DNA of 64,000 nt from Tricholoma matsutake. Its lineage: Eukaryota > Basidiomycota > Agaricomycetes > Agaricales > Tricholomataceae. Positions 20,899 to 31,321 of the stretch are shown one piece after another (within the stretch, counting starts at the first letter, position 1; every line of letters starts with the position of its first letter). The notes beneath the pieces were generated by a model. That model was given only the letters and a program-made list of their open reading frames with translations, ran no database searches and was not told the origin of the DNA. A program made the position numbers and the translations under genes. Where the stretch lies: NCBI GenBank assembly GCA_026075535.2, contig AP026544.2:4464001-4528000 (forward strand), in the 5' to 3' direction.

Positions 20899-21996
20899 AT
20901 GTCCAAACCTTCAACTTCTAATCCTGGTCCTAATCCTGTTCCCATACCAGCACTAGAGGCAAAAATTGATGCGCTCACAGCGCAAATGTCGCAATTAGTG
21001 TCAGTATTGGCAGCATCACAGCCCAGACAAGCGGAAGTACAGCCAGAGACGACAGGAGAAGGAGATGATGAGATGGAGGAGATGGTGGAGTGGATATCGC
21101 AGGAGGATGAGATGGTGGAGAAATCCGGAAATGGAAAAGTATGCTTACCTAAGTATGCACCCCCACAAATCTTTGACGGTACCATGGAGAATACAAAATC
21201 CTTCATCAGCTCTATAGTATTATACATCCATGGGAGGAAGCCAGAGTTTCATACAGCCGAGTCTAGGATTATGTTTGCTCTCTCATACCTTCAGGGGGGG
21301 AAAGCACAGTTCTGGAGAAATGAGGCTATTAATCAAATTGCTGTGGGAAATAAACCATTTGCAACCTTCAAGGAATTTCTGGAGAGATTGGAGGCACAGT
21401 TTGGAGACCCTAATCCAAAGGTGACAGCCAATGCTAAATTAAAGACCATGCGCCAAGGTTCCTTAACAGCGGATGAATTTATTTTGCAGTTCAAAGCAGA
21501 AGCTTCACAAACGGACATGGGAGAAGCTGTGTTGGTAGAGTTTTTGAAAGCAGGATTAAATCCCTCTTTATTCAAGTCTATCTACCGACTACCTTCTATG
21601 CCAGAGAAGTTGGATGAGTGGTATAATTGGGCAATGCACCTTGACTGGCAATATCGGCAGGAACAGGCGGAGTCAAAGTTGATGTACGGAAGTAGTAAAT
21701 TTGGAAAGTCATCAGGAGGAAAGTCCAAGAAAGGAAAGGTGCCTCAGGTGCAAGCTCTGAGGGCACAGCCACTGGCCATGGCAGTGACACCTATAGTTAT
21801 GGAGTCAGCAGCACCAGCAGAGGCAATGGAGGTTGATCAAGTGGGGAGACGAGCCCCACTTAAATGTTTTAACTGTGGGCAGTTAGGACACATTTCTAAG
21901 AATTGTAAGCAGAAGAGAAAGATCAGGGGAGCTATATTTGAGGAAGTGAAGCAGGAGGAGGAGAAGCAGAAGAATTTTGTGGAAGAGTCCCAGTGA
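20899..21996 (+). CDS. Gypsy B Gag, intact, 365 aa
   Basis: The frame is complete with an ATG start and TGA at 21994-21996. A short N-terminal coiled region (LEAKIDALTAQMSQLVSVLA) is followed by the retrotransposon capsid domain (FDGTMENTKSFISSIVLYI, MFALSYLQGGKAQFWRNEA, EEFLERLEAQFGDPN). A linker leads to the zinc knuckle CFNCGQLGHISKNC at about residue 325. A Lys/Glu-rich tail runs into the overlap with pol. Gag forms the particle and binds genomic RNA. This is the only retroelement frame in the nest that is fully open, and could in principle still be translated. Confidence 0.85.
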   Translation: MSKPSTSNPGPNPVPIPALEAKIDALTAQMSQLVSVLAASQPRQAEVQPETTGEGDDEMEEMVEWISQEDEMVEKSGNGKVCLPKYAPPQIFDGTMENTKSFISSIVLYIHGRKPEFHTAESRIMFALSYLQGGKAQFWRNEAINQIAVGNKPFATFKEFLERLEAQFGDPNPKVTANAKLKTMRQGSLTADEFILQFKAEASQTDMGEAVLVEFLKAGLNPSLFKSIYRLPSMPEKLDEWYNWAMHLDWQYRQEQAESKLMYGSSKFGKSSGGKSKKGKVPQVQALRAQPLAMAVTPIVMESAAPAEAMEVDQVGRRAPLKCFNCGQLGHISKNCKQKRKIRGAIFEEVKQEEEKQKNFVEESQ

Positions 21997-24900
21997 AGGT
22001 TTCCCCATTGGTGACCCAGAATCATTACAATGTATTAGTATCCGAGGAAACCCAGAGTAAATCAGAAAAGGAAATCGAAGAGGAGTACAACTGTTGCGAA
22101 TCACGTGACAAAGAAAATTGTCACATGTCATTTCCGAAAACCCCTAAATTCTTTATTCGCTCTGCGCGAATAGAACCTGAAATCACCTTGACTGTGGGAC
22201 TGAAGACAGTGGACACGCATGCAGCTATTGATGTGGAAGCATTGCTTGACAGTGGTGCTACAGGATTATTTATTAATCGATCCTTAATTACCGGAAACGG
22301 TATTAACACATGCAAGCTGGCGCAACCTATAATGGTGTACAATATTGATGGAACAGTCAATCGTGGAGGAACTATCAAGGAGGAGGTGACTATGGTACTA
22401 AAGTATCAGGAGCATCAGGAGCGAGCTGTATTCAAAGTGTGCGATCTTGGGAAAACCAATCTAATAATAGGATGTCTGTGGTTACAGAAGCATAATCCCA
22501 AAATTGATTGGAAAACTGGGAAAGTACAAATGACTTGTTGTCCTAAGGAATGTAATGTGTATGGGAGGAAGATGAAGAAGGAAAAAAGGAAAAAGAAAGA
22601 GAAAGAACATCTGAGAAAGTATTCTGTTACAATGGAGGAAGTGGAGGATGAGGAAATGCCAAATGGGGAAGTTCTGATCATGATCAAGAAAGAAGAGCAA
22701 AAGCAAACCTTTAGAGCAGTTCATGGAGGACAGTCGTGGGACAAGAATATCGTGAAGGTGGAGAAGCCAGTGGAGGAATGGGTGCCAAAAGTGTATCATG
22801 AACATTTGTCAGTGTTCCAAAAGAAGGAGTCTGAGCAAATGCCGGTGCGGAAGCCATGGGATCATGCAATTGAGATGAAGCCCGGGTTTGTGCCAAAGAA
22901 GTCGAAGGTATATCTGTTATCTCCGATGGAACAAGAAGAAGTGGATGCATTCCTGAAGGAGCAATTGCGCAAAGGATACATACGACCTTCGAAATTACCG
23001 CAGACATCACCAATATTCTTCATGCCCAAAAAAGACCAAAGAAAGAGGATGTGTACCAATTATAGGTATCTGAATGAGTGGACAGTGAAGAATGCGTACC
23101 CCCTGCCGTTGATCTCAGAAATCATTGATAAGGTGGGAAAAGCCAAGGTCTTTACCAAATTGGATTTACGATGGGGATACAACAATGTACGAATAAAGAA
23201 AGGAGATGAGTGGAAGACTGCATTTGCCACGCATCGAGGATCCTTCGAGCTGCTTGTCATGTTTTTTGGGATGACTAATAGTCCCTGACCTTTCAAAATA
23301 TGATGAACGACATTTTCAAGGACGTAATAGACAAAGGCGTGGTAATAATATTTATTGACGACATTCTGATATTCATGGAGGATGAAGAAAATCATGAGGC
23401 GATAGTGCAGGAGGTGTTACAGAGGTTGGCAGAGAATGATCAATTTTTGAAACCAGAGAAGTGTGTGTTTGGGGCAAGCGAGATCGAGTTCCTAGGATTA
23501 TTGATCAGCCCTGACGGGATCAAAATGGATCCAATCAAGGTACAGGCGATCACAGATTGGCCTGCGCCCACCCGTGTCAAGGAGGTTCAAGCCTTCTTGG
23601 GACTCACAAATTATTATCGTTGCTTTGTGCACAATTTTTCTAAAATTGCCACACCCTTACATAACCTTACGTGAAAGGGAGTAGTATGGAGGTGGGGAGA
23701 GCAGCAGCAGACAGTGTTTGAGGAGTTGAAGAGGAAGTTTGTGGAGGGACCAATATTAGCCCCAGTAGATTTCACACGCCCTTTGCAAGTGGAATCCGAT
23801 GCATCCGATTTTGCTACTGGAGTGGTATTATCAATGCTGTGCGAAGATGACAAATGGCATCCTTGTGCATACTTGTCAAAAGGGTTGAATGATGTGGAGA
23901 GGAATTATGATGTGCATGACAAAGAGATGTTGGGGATAATACGAGCATTGGAGGCATGGAGGCATTATTTGGAGGGATGTATGCATCAGATTGAGATTTG
24001 GATGGATCATCAAAATCTGCAATACTTCATGTCCACTAAAATGCTTAATTGCCAGCAAGCACGTTGGGCACTATTCCTATTGCGTTTCAATTTTCACTTG
24101 GTCCACAAAGTGGGAAGCTTAATGAGGAAAGCAGATGCATTATCCAGACGTATTGATCATAAAAGGGGGGTGGAGGAGGATGCTAAAAATGTTACCTTAC
24201 TCAAACCTGAATACTTTCACATTTGCGCTATGCATCAAGGGCATCTATTAATAGATAGCTCGGAAACGGAAATGTTGTCTAAAATTAGACAATGTTCGGA
24301 AATGGATGATGAAGTAGTGGAAGCCGTGAAAGCTCTGAAGGGAGAGAAGAAAGGTAATATCAAAGGAGACAAATGGGCTGAGGAACAAGGGTTGGTGTTG
24401 TTTCGAGGAAAAGTGTATGTACCAAAGGATCAGGATTTGCAAAGGGAGATCGTCCAGTTACATCACAATACGCTGATTGCTGGACACCCAGGAAGATGGA
24501 AGACGTTGGAATTAGTAATGAGAAATTATTGGTGGCCCAGAATTTCAAAGTATCTGTTGGGGTATGTGGATGGATGTGATACATGCATGAGGGGGAAGAA
24601 ATTTCCAGAGAAACCTGCAGGAAAATTAATGCCAAACCCTATACCTAAAGCGCCGTGGTGAGATATATCTGTGGATTTTATTACTGGATTACCTGAGGCT
24701 CAAGGGTACGATGCAATATTCATAGTATGCGACTGCTTTACAAAGGAGGTCCATATTATTCCTACTACTACAGAAACCTCATCATTGGGCTTGGCGCGCC
24801 TCTATCTAAATCAGGTATGGCGGTTACATGGGTTACCCGATACCGTTATCTCCAATCATGGACCACAATTTGCTTCCGCATTTATGTGAGAACTAAACAA

Positions 24901-25816
24901 CATATTGGGAATTCAAACTAAATTATCTATGGCATATCACCCGCAGACTGATGGGCAGACAGAGAGAATGAATCAGGAGTTGGAGCAGTACCTACGTATG
25001 TTTGTCAACTACCGACAAACCGACTGGCCCGAATGGTTGGCAATTGCCAAATTTTCCCACAATAACAAATTCCATTTGGCTACTCATATGTCACCCTTTT
25101 TCGCGAATTATGGATATCATCCTCGCATGGGAGTAGAACCCAGAAGGGAAGTCAAAGTACAGTCAGTAGAAGATTTTGTATCTAAGATGCAAAAGGTACA
25201 AGAGGAAGCAGAGGTGGCATTGAAGAAAGCACATGATGACATGATGCAACACATGGATCATACTTGAGCATGCACTCCAGAGTACAAAGTTGGTGACTTG
25301 GTATGGCTAAGTCCCAAGGACCTGAATATTCCACGACCTTCGAAGAAACTTACAGAGAAACAAGTTGGCCCATATGCGATCTCTAAAGTGATCTCACCTA
25401 ATGTGGTAGTGCTAAAATTACCCCGATCATTTAAGATTGATCCCGAGATTAATGTATCCTGCCTACGCCCTTACCGTCCGCCCACTATTCCTGGCCAACA
25501 AACTACTTCACAACCTCCAATAATAGTAGAAGGTGCTCCAGAATACATAGTTGAAGAAATTCTAGACTCACGTCTTCAACAGAACAAATTGGAGTTCTTA
25601 ATAAAGTGGAAAAACTATACCAATGAAAATAATTCATGGGAACCTGAAGAGAATTGTAAGCGAGCGCATAATGCGATCGCCCAATTCTTTAAATGTAATC
25701 CGAATGCTCCGCGTCACATTGCGAGAATGGTGTATGAGGGGATGAAATTCTGGCCTTACCAAAATTTCACAGAGGGGACAAACATAATATTTTCTCACCT
25801 GGAAGTCGAGGCATAA
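21993..25816 (+). pseudogene. Gypsy B pol: protease to chromodomain, with frameshift and TGA codons
   Basis: Pol overlaps gag by GTGA in the -1 frame. Protease has LLDSGATGLFIN; RT has CTNYRYLNEW and IIFIDDILIF. A frameshift near 23288 falls inside the conserved NSPATFQ-type motif. TGA at 23672 separates RT from RNase H (QVESDASDFATGVVLS). Integrase shows HHNTLIAGHPGRWKT, CDTC, SVDFITGLP and HPQTDGQTERMNQ. TGA codons at 24659, 24887 and 25265 sit where Arg is expected. The C-terminal chromodomain is YIVEEILDSRLQQNKLEFLI followed by KWKNYTNENNSWEP. All domains are recognisable, so the defects are recent point changes. Confidence 0.88.
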
Positions 25817-25827
25817 AAGGGGGGTAA

Positions 25828-26230
25828 TGTTAGGAAACCACCCCATTACCTAATAAACTTTCATTTTTATTTTATTATGTCAAATTACGCTACATGCACG
25901 CCAAATGATGCTATATTTTGATAGCATGAGAATTTTATTTCGCACACATCAAAATGTACGCGCATGTACGAGTGCGTCGGTAACAACAATGTACAATATA
26001 TGTAACATAGTATATAAACCCTAAATATATGCCTAGGGGACCCCAGTTGTGTTCTCTTAGGTATTCCACCTATGTTTTCGGTGTGAAAGGCCTATCTCAA
26101 CAAACTCACCTATTAATAACCCCTCACATCAAAACCATCAATTCCCCCATCACGAGTGTGGATCCTGCCCCCTTCTTGTAGAGAGAACCTGCACAGTCTT
26201 AGCTAGCAGATAGTGGGTGTTGCCCTAACA
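25828..26230 (+). repeat. 3' LTR of gypsy B
   Basis: 403 bp, matching the split 5' LTR except at eight sites, every one a CG-to-TG or CG-to-CA difference. Confidence 0.95.
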
Positions 26231-27750
26231 AAGATCCTCGATGTCCAGAACATAAATCCGGTCAAAGTGGCAGAGAAGACCTGCCTTGTCTATGGTCCAG
26301 TTGGGGTCGACAGGTGTTGGAAGATGTGCAGATGATAAAGGGTCAAGGGGTAGGGAGGTGCAGATGTCGTGGTGGAGTTTCTCAACATCCATGATTACTG
26401 CTTGTCAAAGGATGGGTGTGGCGAAATAGGTGGCGTGGAGGGAAGAGGTGAGCTGTTCCTGTGTAAATACAGGTCGGAAGTTGGTTGGGTTTACGGAGGC
26501 GAAGTCGCTATTTCCCCCTTTGCGGTAGACGTCCCAACGTCTAGTGAGTGCATCTGGCTTGGCCCCTAGTTTTCTGGGGCAGAAGCGGATGACAAGATTG
26601 AATTGGGAAAGGTACTCAGACCAACGGGCCTGGCGGCGGGTGAGCAACTTGGTAGTGCTGAAGTACTCAAGATTTTTGTGGTTGGTGACCACATCAACTG
26701 GGTCTGCAGAACCCTCGAAGTACTGCTGCCAGTGTTTGAAGGCTTCAAAAATGGCCAAGAGTTCCTTGTCATGTGTGTCATAATTTAGTTCAGCGGGATT
26801 GAAGGAGCGGGAATGAAAAGCTACCGGATGGATTTCTCCATCCGCAGTGTAAACCGAAAGGATAGCCACTAGGGCATAGTCGGAAGCGTCAGTTTCAAGT
26901 ACCATCTGTGAGTCAGGTACCCATTGCATTAAGATGGGGGCATGGGTGAATTCTTGTTTGAGCTTTTCAAAAGTGTTGCGGCACTTCTTGTTGAAGTCCC
27001 ATGGTGCAGATTTCCACGTCAAGCGAGTGAGTGGGATGACAATGTCTGAATAGCCATTAATGAAGCGGCGGTAAAAGTTGCAAAAGCCTAAGAAGGATTG
27101 AATATCCTTAACTTTCCTAGGCTTGGGCCAGTCAAGCACAGTTTTGACTTTATCCTCGGACATCCACAGTCCATCCGGTGAAAGGATGAAACCCAAATAT
27201 TCAACGGTGTCTTTGTGGAACTCACATTTCTGTGGAGAGGCATAAAGTCCATTTTTCTGGAGACAGTGGAGGACTTCTTTGACATGAGCCCCATGCTGGG
27301 ACTTGTCATCGGAATAGATTAGGATGTCATTGAGGTATACGATGACACAAACATCCAGCATGTCGCTGAAGATGTTGTTCATAAACCGCTGGAAAGCTGC
27401 GGGTGCATTAGTGAGCCCAAAGGGGACCACCAACCACTCGAAGGATCCATAGCAGGTGCGGAAAGTAGTTTTCCATTTGTCACCATCTGCAATGCGGACT
27501 AAGTGGTAAGCATGCCGCAAGTCTATCTTGGTGAACAAGCAGGCTTTTTGGGGAGAGTCGAGGAGGTCGGAAATGAGAGGAAGGGGATAGCAGTCTTTCT
27601 TTGTAAGATGATTGAGTCCTCGGTAGTCGACACAAAGTCGGAGACTACCATCCTTCTTCTTGACGAAGAGAATCGGAGCACCATGTGGAGACTTAGATGG
27701 GTGAATGAAACCTGAGCGGATGTTTTCGTCAATAAAGACTCGTAAGGCTT
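26231..27750 (-). pseudogene. Gypsy C reverse transcriptase and RNase H
   Basis: On the minus strand: LFVKKKDGSLRLCVDYRGLN, then FTKIDLRHAYHLVRI, PFGLTNAPAAFQRFMNNIF and VYLNDILIYSDD. RNase H follows (MVLETDASDYALVAILS, VVTNHKNLEYF). The catalytic YLDD motif reads YLND, so one active-site Asp is lost (GAT to AAT). TGA at 26405-26407 closes the open frame; sequence beyond it continues to the B insertion at 26230. A frameshift in a C run near 27760 separates it from the protease. Confidence 0.85.
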
Positions 27751-28404
27751 CTAATTCAGAGGGGGAGAATACATGCAGCCTGGAGGCAGAGGAGTATTGT
27801 CTTCTGTCTCTATCTTGAGGTTGTAAGACCGATGCGGAGGAAGGGTATCTGCTTTAGTCTTATTAAAGACATCAGTGAATTCATGATACTCGGGCGGAAT
27901 ATCGGAGAGGTCAGAGGAGTTAGTGGAATGGGCAGAGCAGGCGGATAACCCTTCTGGAGCAAAGGTCATCTGAAAAGCTACTGCCCCAGGAAGTTTGCTA
28001 GCATGCGCATAAGTGGCAGCATTGATGAAGGAGATGTCGGGAGGTGTAAACTTAGGAGGAATGGGAGGTTCAGAAAGTGCTGAAGAGTCAAGGATTTCTA
28101 CTGGAAGATTCGGGCACAAAGGTGATGTCTGGGGTGCTGGACCTCTATGATCTGCAGAGCAGAAAGCGAGTTGGCTTGAAGACCAGTCAATCAACGGATT
28201 GTATTGCTTCAGCCAGTTATGACCGAGTATGGTGGAACAGGAAGAGTCGAGCGAGGTTACATAAAATGACAAATTGAATACTTCACCGGCAGGGAAGGTG
28301 ACTGGAAGTTTGATGATCTGAGTTATGGTGGAGTTGCAAGTTCCATCAAAGAGTCGTAAACCGATTGGGTTAATGGATTCCGTGCTGAGTTGGTTATTCA
28401 ACAT
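27751..28404 (-). pseudogene. Gypsy C protease region and start of RT
   Basis: The minus-strand frame contains the aspartic-protease fold of retrotransposons (ILGHNWLKQYNPLIDW) and the linker to RT (YHEFTDVFNKTKADTLPPHR). The upstream DSG motif is visible only in another frame near 28440, so a frameshift lies around 28405-28450. The frame ends at TAG 27751-27753, after a miscounted C run, just before RT. Confidence 0.7.
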
Positions 28405-28604
28405 GAAGGAGGAGTCAAGGAAGCAGTGGGAGGAGCCAGAGTCAATAAGGGTTCAGAAAGGGGTGGAAGAGTCGGGAAAGGTTAAAAGAATGGTTAGGGA
28501 GTCAGGGTCAGAAAGAGCAGACGCGTTGAGACGAACATAGGCAGCCAAGTGGGTAAGGTCAATGCAACCCCCAGCCCCAATGGCTGTATCCTGAGGGTTG
28601 CGGA

Positions 28605-29861
28605 CTATTTTTCCAAGTCCATAATCTCGGGAACGACAGTGGATGCACGGGCTTTTGCGGCTTTGGATTTCAGGCAGTTTCCTGCTATGTGCCCTTCCTC
28701 ACTGCAGTAGAGACAAAGTCGTTCTCTCATGCCATGTTCTCGTTCCTCCCCAGTAAGCTTGCTGTTCTTCCCCAACTTATCGGAGATGGACGACTTGGGC
28801 TTGTCCTGGGAAGTGTTCTTTGTCATGGAAGACTGCTGGTTGGAGGTGTTACCACGAGCGGAGTTTGAAGTGGCTTGATTTGTCGGCGGGGAAGAGTCCT
28901 TCCGACTAGAGTTACTGGAATTCTTTGTTTCAAAACAGGATTCATCCTCCTGCATCCAATAGATATTGTCGCAGTCCTGTGCTTTCAAGTGCAGTTCTGC
29001 AAGGGTGTTGGGTTTACCACCCCAAAGAACTTCTATGCGAAGTCGGAGTGGAAGACCACGGAAATAGTGGTCATGAAGGGCTGCTTCATTCCAGTTGACC
29101 CTAGAAGCTAATTACCAGAAGTCAACGTTATATTTCATGATGCAACCTCCTTTCTTCGTTGCTAAGTCAGAGAGAGCCTTTTCTGCATCTCCGACTGGGT
29201 CGTGCGGACTGAAGTTACTTTCCAGCTCAGCGAGGAAAGCCTCATAGTCCCACATCCAGTGTGTGGAATCTGTTGGGTCATTAAGACCAGGTTCAAACCA
29301 ACTGAGAGCTGATCCCTTAAGATAAGAAAGGATAAATATGATCTTTTTCTCATCAGAGGAAAATACGTGCGGACAGTCACAGAAATGAAGATTACACGAG
29401 ACTAGGAAGTCTCTAAGTTTCTTTGGGTTGGAGCCATCGAAAGTGTCGGGATCGCAAACTTTGATTTTCTCGGTCTTAGGTGCATTGTTTTGTCGGAGGG
29501 TGCGGATACTCTCTGAGAGGTTGTAAAGAACATCTATGAACCTATCCCCTGGATCAGGGTTTCCCCCTGCAGGAGGTTGATCATCAGGATCATTGGGATC
29601 GGGGTCACCCCTAGGGCCGTCCAGACCGCTAGGGTCATCAGGTCTGCTGGGAGGTCCGTCCTCTAGACCACGATCTTCCAACCCATAGGGTTCAGGCTGG
29701 TCGATGCCCCCTACGTACTCAAGGGGAGTTCTTGATTGAAAACCTTCTGGGTTGCTGGAAGGTTGTGGGGCACGGGTGGACATGAGATTGGCACTGATTG
29801 AGGGGGCTCCTGAGCCGATTTGTCGGAAGATGTTTGAGGGTCTGGAAGACACTCCAAACAT
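28605..29861 (-). pseudogene. Gypsy C gag with zinc knuckle
   Basis: The start is ATG near 29861. A Pro/Asp/Gly-rich N-terminus is followed by a capsid domain (CDPDTFDGSNPKKLRDFLVS, KIIFILSYLKGSALSWFEPG). A TAA at 29112-29114 interrupts it (FW-stop-LASRVNWNEA). The same frame continues to the zinc knuckle CLYCSEEGHIAGNC near 28690 and ends at 28605. This TAA is the only interrupting nonsense codon in the transposons of this window that I found not to be TGA. Confidence 0.8.
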
Positions 29862-30004
29862 AGTGGCGGGTCGAGGGTCGGAAAGGGTGGATCGCTGGAT
29901 TGCAGAGATCCCTGGAATAGTACCGGCTTCTTGTTGTGTGCTGGCGGGTCTTGGTAGGGGTCATAGAGAGGAAATGGACAAGTGAAGTGTGAGTTCGTAT
30001 ATAC

Positions 30005-30710
30005 TGTTAAGAACTGATCCTAGAGGCCGCTTTGGAATCTGACCAGACACTGCGGGAGATGATAGTGGGAGATTGTCGGGTCGATGCAGATTCTGCAGGA
30101 GGGGAAACGGAAAGGACTTGGCTTCAGCTTGTAAGAAGCTGGCCCTTCACCTCGTCTGGTGTCCTAATTTCAAGTCGAGGGTTTAGAGGTAGGAGCAGGA
30201 AAGTGTGGGTAAATGCGGGGAGGAGTACAGAGGGACTTAGGTTAAGTTCAGATGAGACTAGAACTTCAGAGGGAGACTAGAGGTTGAGTCGAATGGAGTT
30301 CAGACTCTTAGAGGACAGGGGTTGGAGTAGAAGGAGGTTTTAGATTGGCAGGGTAAAGTCGAGTCTATGTCGATATACGAACTGAGGAATACAAGGCAAA
30401 ACTAACTAAGCTTAAATACTGTAGTCCGGAATAATGCGGAACAGGAACGAAGACTGCAGCAGTGTCTCGACTGTGTAGATAAATTATCTAGCGGGAGCTG
30501 CACAGGAATCCATAGTCGAATTTGCAATAGAGATGGCAGCCTTGGGAAGGCAGCCATGGATGCTGTACAAGGCGGCCTGGTGCACAGCAGTGTGGGCAGT
30601 GCAAGGCGGCCAGGAATGAAATTGGGAGGCATAGGCAAAAGTCATGTTTGACATGTGGGAAAGGGTCAGATGGATGTGGGTTCCAATTGGGCGAGGAACA
30701 GTTCTTGACA
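30005..30710 (-). repeat. 5' LTR of gypsy C
   Basis: 706 bp, pair of 11579-12285. Most differences are at CG sites, several with TG in one copy and CA in the other. Confidence 0.92.
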
Positions 30711-31030
30711 GTATCACCATGGCCCATTGACTGCAGTTCTCTGATCAGAGCATGGAAAACCTCCCTGTGAACTCTGAGTTCAGTACGAATGCACTCAGGA
30801 TGACCATGCAGCAGCTCTTGAAGCCAAGCATAGCTGGACAGGATCGATGTGTGATATGGCTCTTTCATGTGATAGCGAAGAATTAGATGCATGAGTGTTG
30901 GCAAGAGCAGTGACAACTGTAATGTGATTGCAAAAATAATGCTGCAATATAAATGCATTGTTGCTTGGGCTGAATCCATTGCAATAATGATGTAGTTGTT
31001 ATCTACACAATGCAGGTGATGAGAATTCAA
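30711..31030 (-). pseudogene. Harbinger transposase, N-terminal part (fragment 1)
   Basis: The minus-strand frame opens at 31030, with a second ATG at 30979. It encodes LQELLHGHPECIRTELRVHR and EVFHALIRELQSMGHGD, the N-terminal domain of Harbinger transposases. It is cut at the GTATC site of gypsy C and continues at 11578. The interruption falls within coding sequence, so C killed this gene. Confidence 0.75.
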
Positions 31031-31072
31031 TGTCCAATGGCAACGGCAATGGGAAACCCAGCAGATACAAAC

Positions 31073-31118
31073 ATGTTACTTTGGGAATCAGAAATTTCCT
31101 GCACAGCTGAACAGGCTC
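31073..31118 (-). repeat. Right inner terminal inverted repeat of the Harbinger element
   Basis: Pairs with 6359-6405 over about 45 bp. It is followed by TAA and then by sequence that itself pairs with 6145-6253. Confidence 0.7.
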
Positions 31119-31321
31119 TAAGCATGCAAAAGAGGTGTTTATAAGCAAGAGATCTCTATGTATGATGATGAGTATGGTGATGGTACAAAGTAGAAAAAAG
31201 GTGTTGTCCATATAATGTCTGAGGATGTAATCCAAGGCATGTACACTATGGGGCCTGAGGGGTAGGAAAACTATCCCACATTTCATACCTTTAGATAGTG
31301 TAAAATGATATATTTATGCAG

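Larger units (their letters stand above)
13959..26230 (+). mobile_element. Ty3/gypsy chromovirus B, inserted in C and split by A
   Basis: LTRs are 403 bp: the 5' copy is split (13959-14123 and 20175-20412), the 3' copy is 25828-26230. They start TGTTAGG and end CCTAACA. The AAGAT target duplication is at 13954-13958 and 26231-26235, inside the pol of element C. A polypurine tract (AAAAGGGGGGTAA) precedes the 3' LTR. Without A the element is about 6.2 kb. Gag is intact; pol carries one frameshift and several TGA codons. Confidence 0.95.
11579..30710 (-). mobile_element. Ty3/gypsy chromovirus C, split by element B
   Basis: LTRs of 707 bp (11579-12285) and 706 bp (30005-30710) start TGTTAAG and end TTGACA, with a GTATC duplication at 11574-11578 and 30711-30715. 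Orientation is minus: gag near 29.8 kb, then protease, RT and RNase H. Element B (13959-26230) follows as an insertion, then integrase and chromodomain down to about 12.66 kb. A polypurine tract (minus strand AAGGGGGAAA) abuts the 3' LTR at 12286. Without insertions it is about 6.9 kb. LTR divergence is the highest of the three nested gypsy elements and is mostly at CpG, consistent with the oldest insertion. Confidence 0.92.
6145..31232 (-). mobile_element. PIF/Harbinger DNA transposon expanded by nested insertions
   Basis: Inner terminal repeats of about 45 bp at 6359-6405 and 31073-31118 share AGGAAATTTCTGATTCCCAA-type sequence. Similarity continues outward for at least another 110 bp (6145-6253 against the reverse complement of 31122-31232), so the element probably has long terminal inverted repeats. 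Between them lie the two expected genes: a Myb/SANT-like DNA-binding protein (plus strand) and a DDE transposase (minus strand), arranged convergently. Subtracting the inserted elements leaves roughly 3.5 kb, a usual size for Harbinger. Both genes are broken by insertions and TGA codons, so this copy is dead. Confidence 0.75.

Noticed and set aside
6356..31121. TAA on both sides as the Harbinger target duplication
   Set aside because: Inverted similarity continues beyond TAA on both sides, so TAA is more likely internal to longer terminal repeats.
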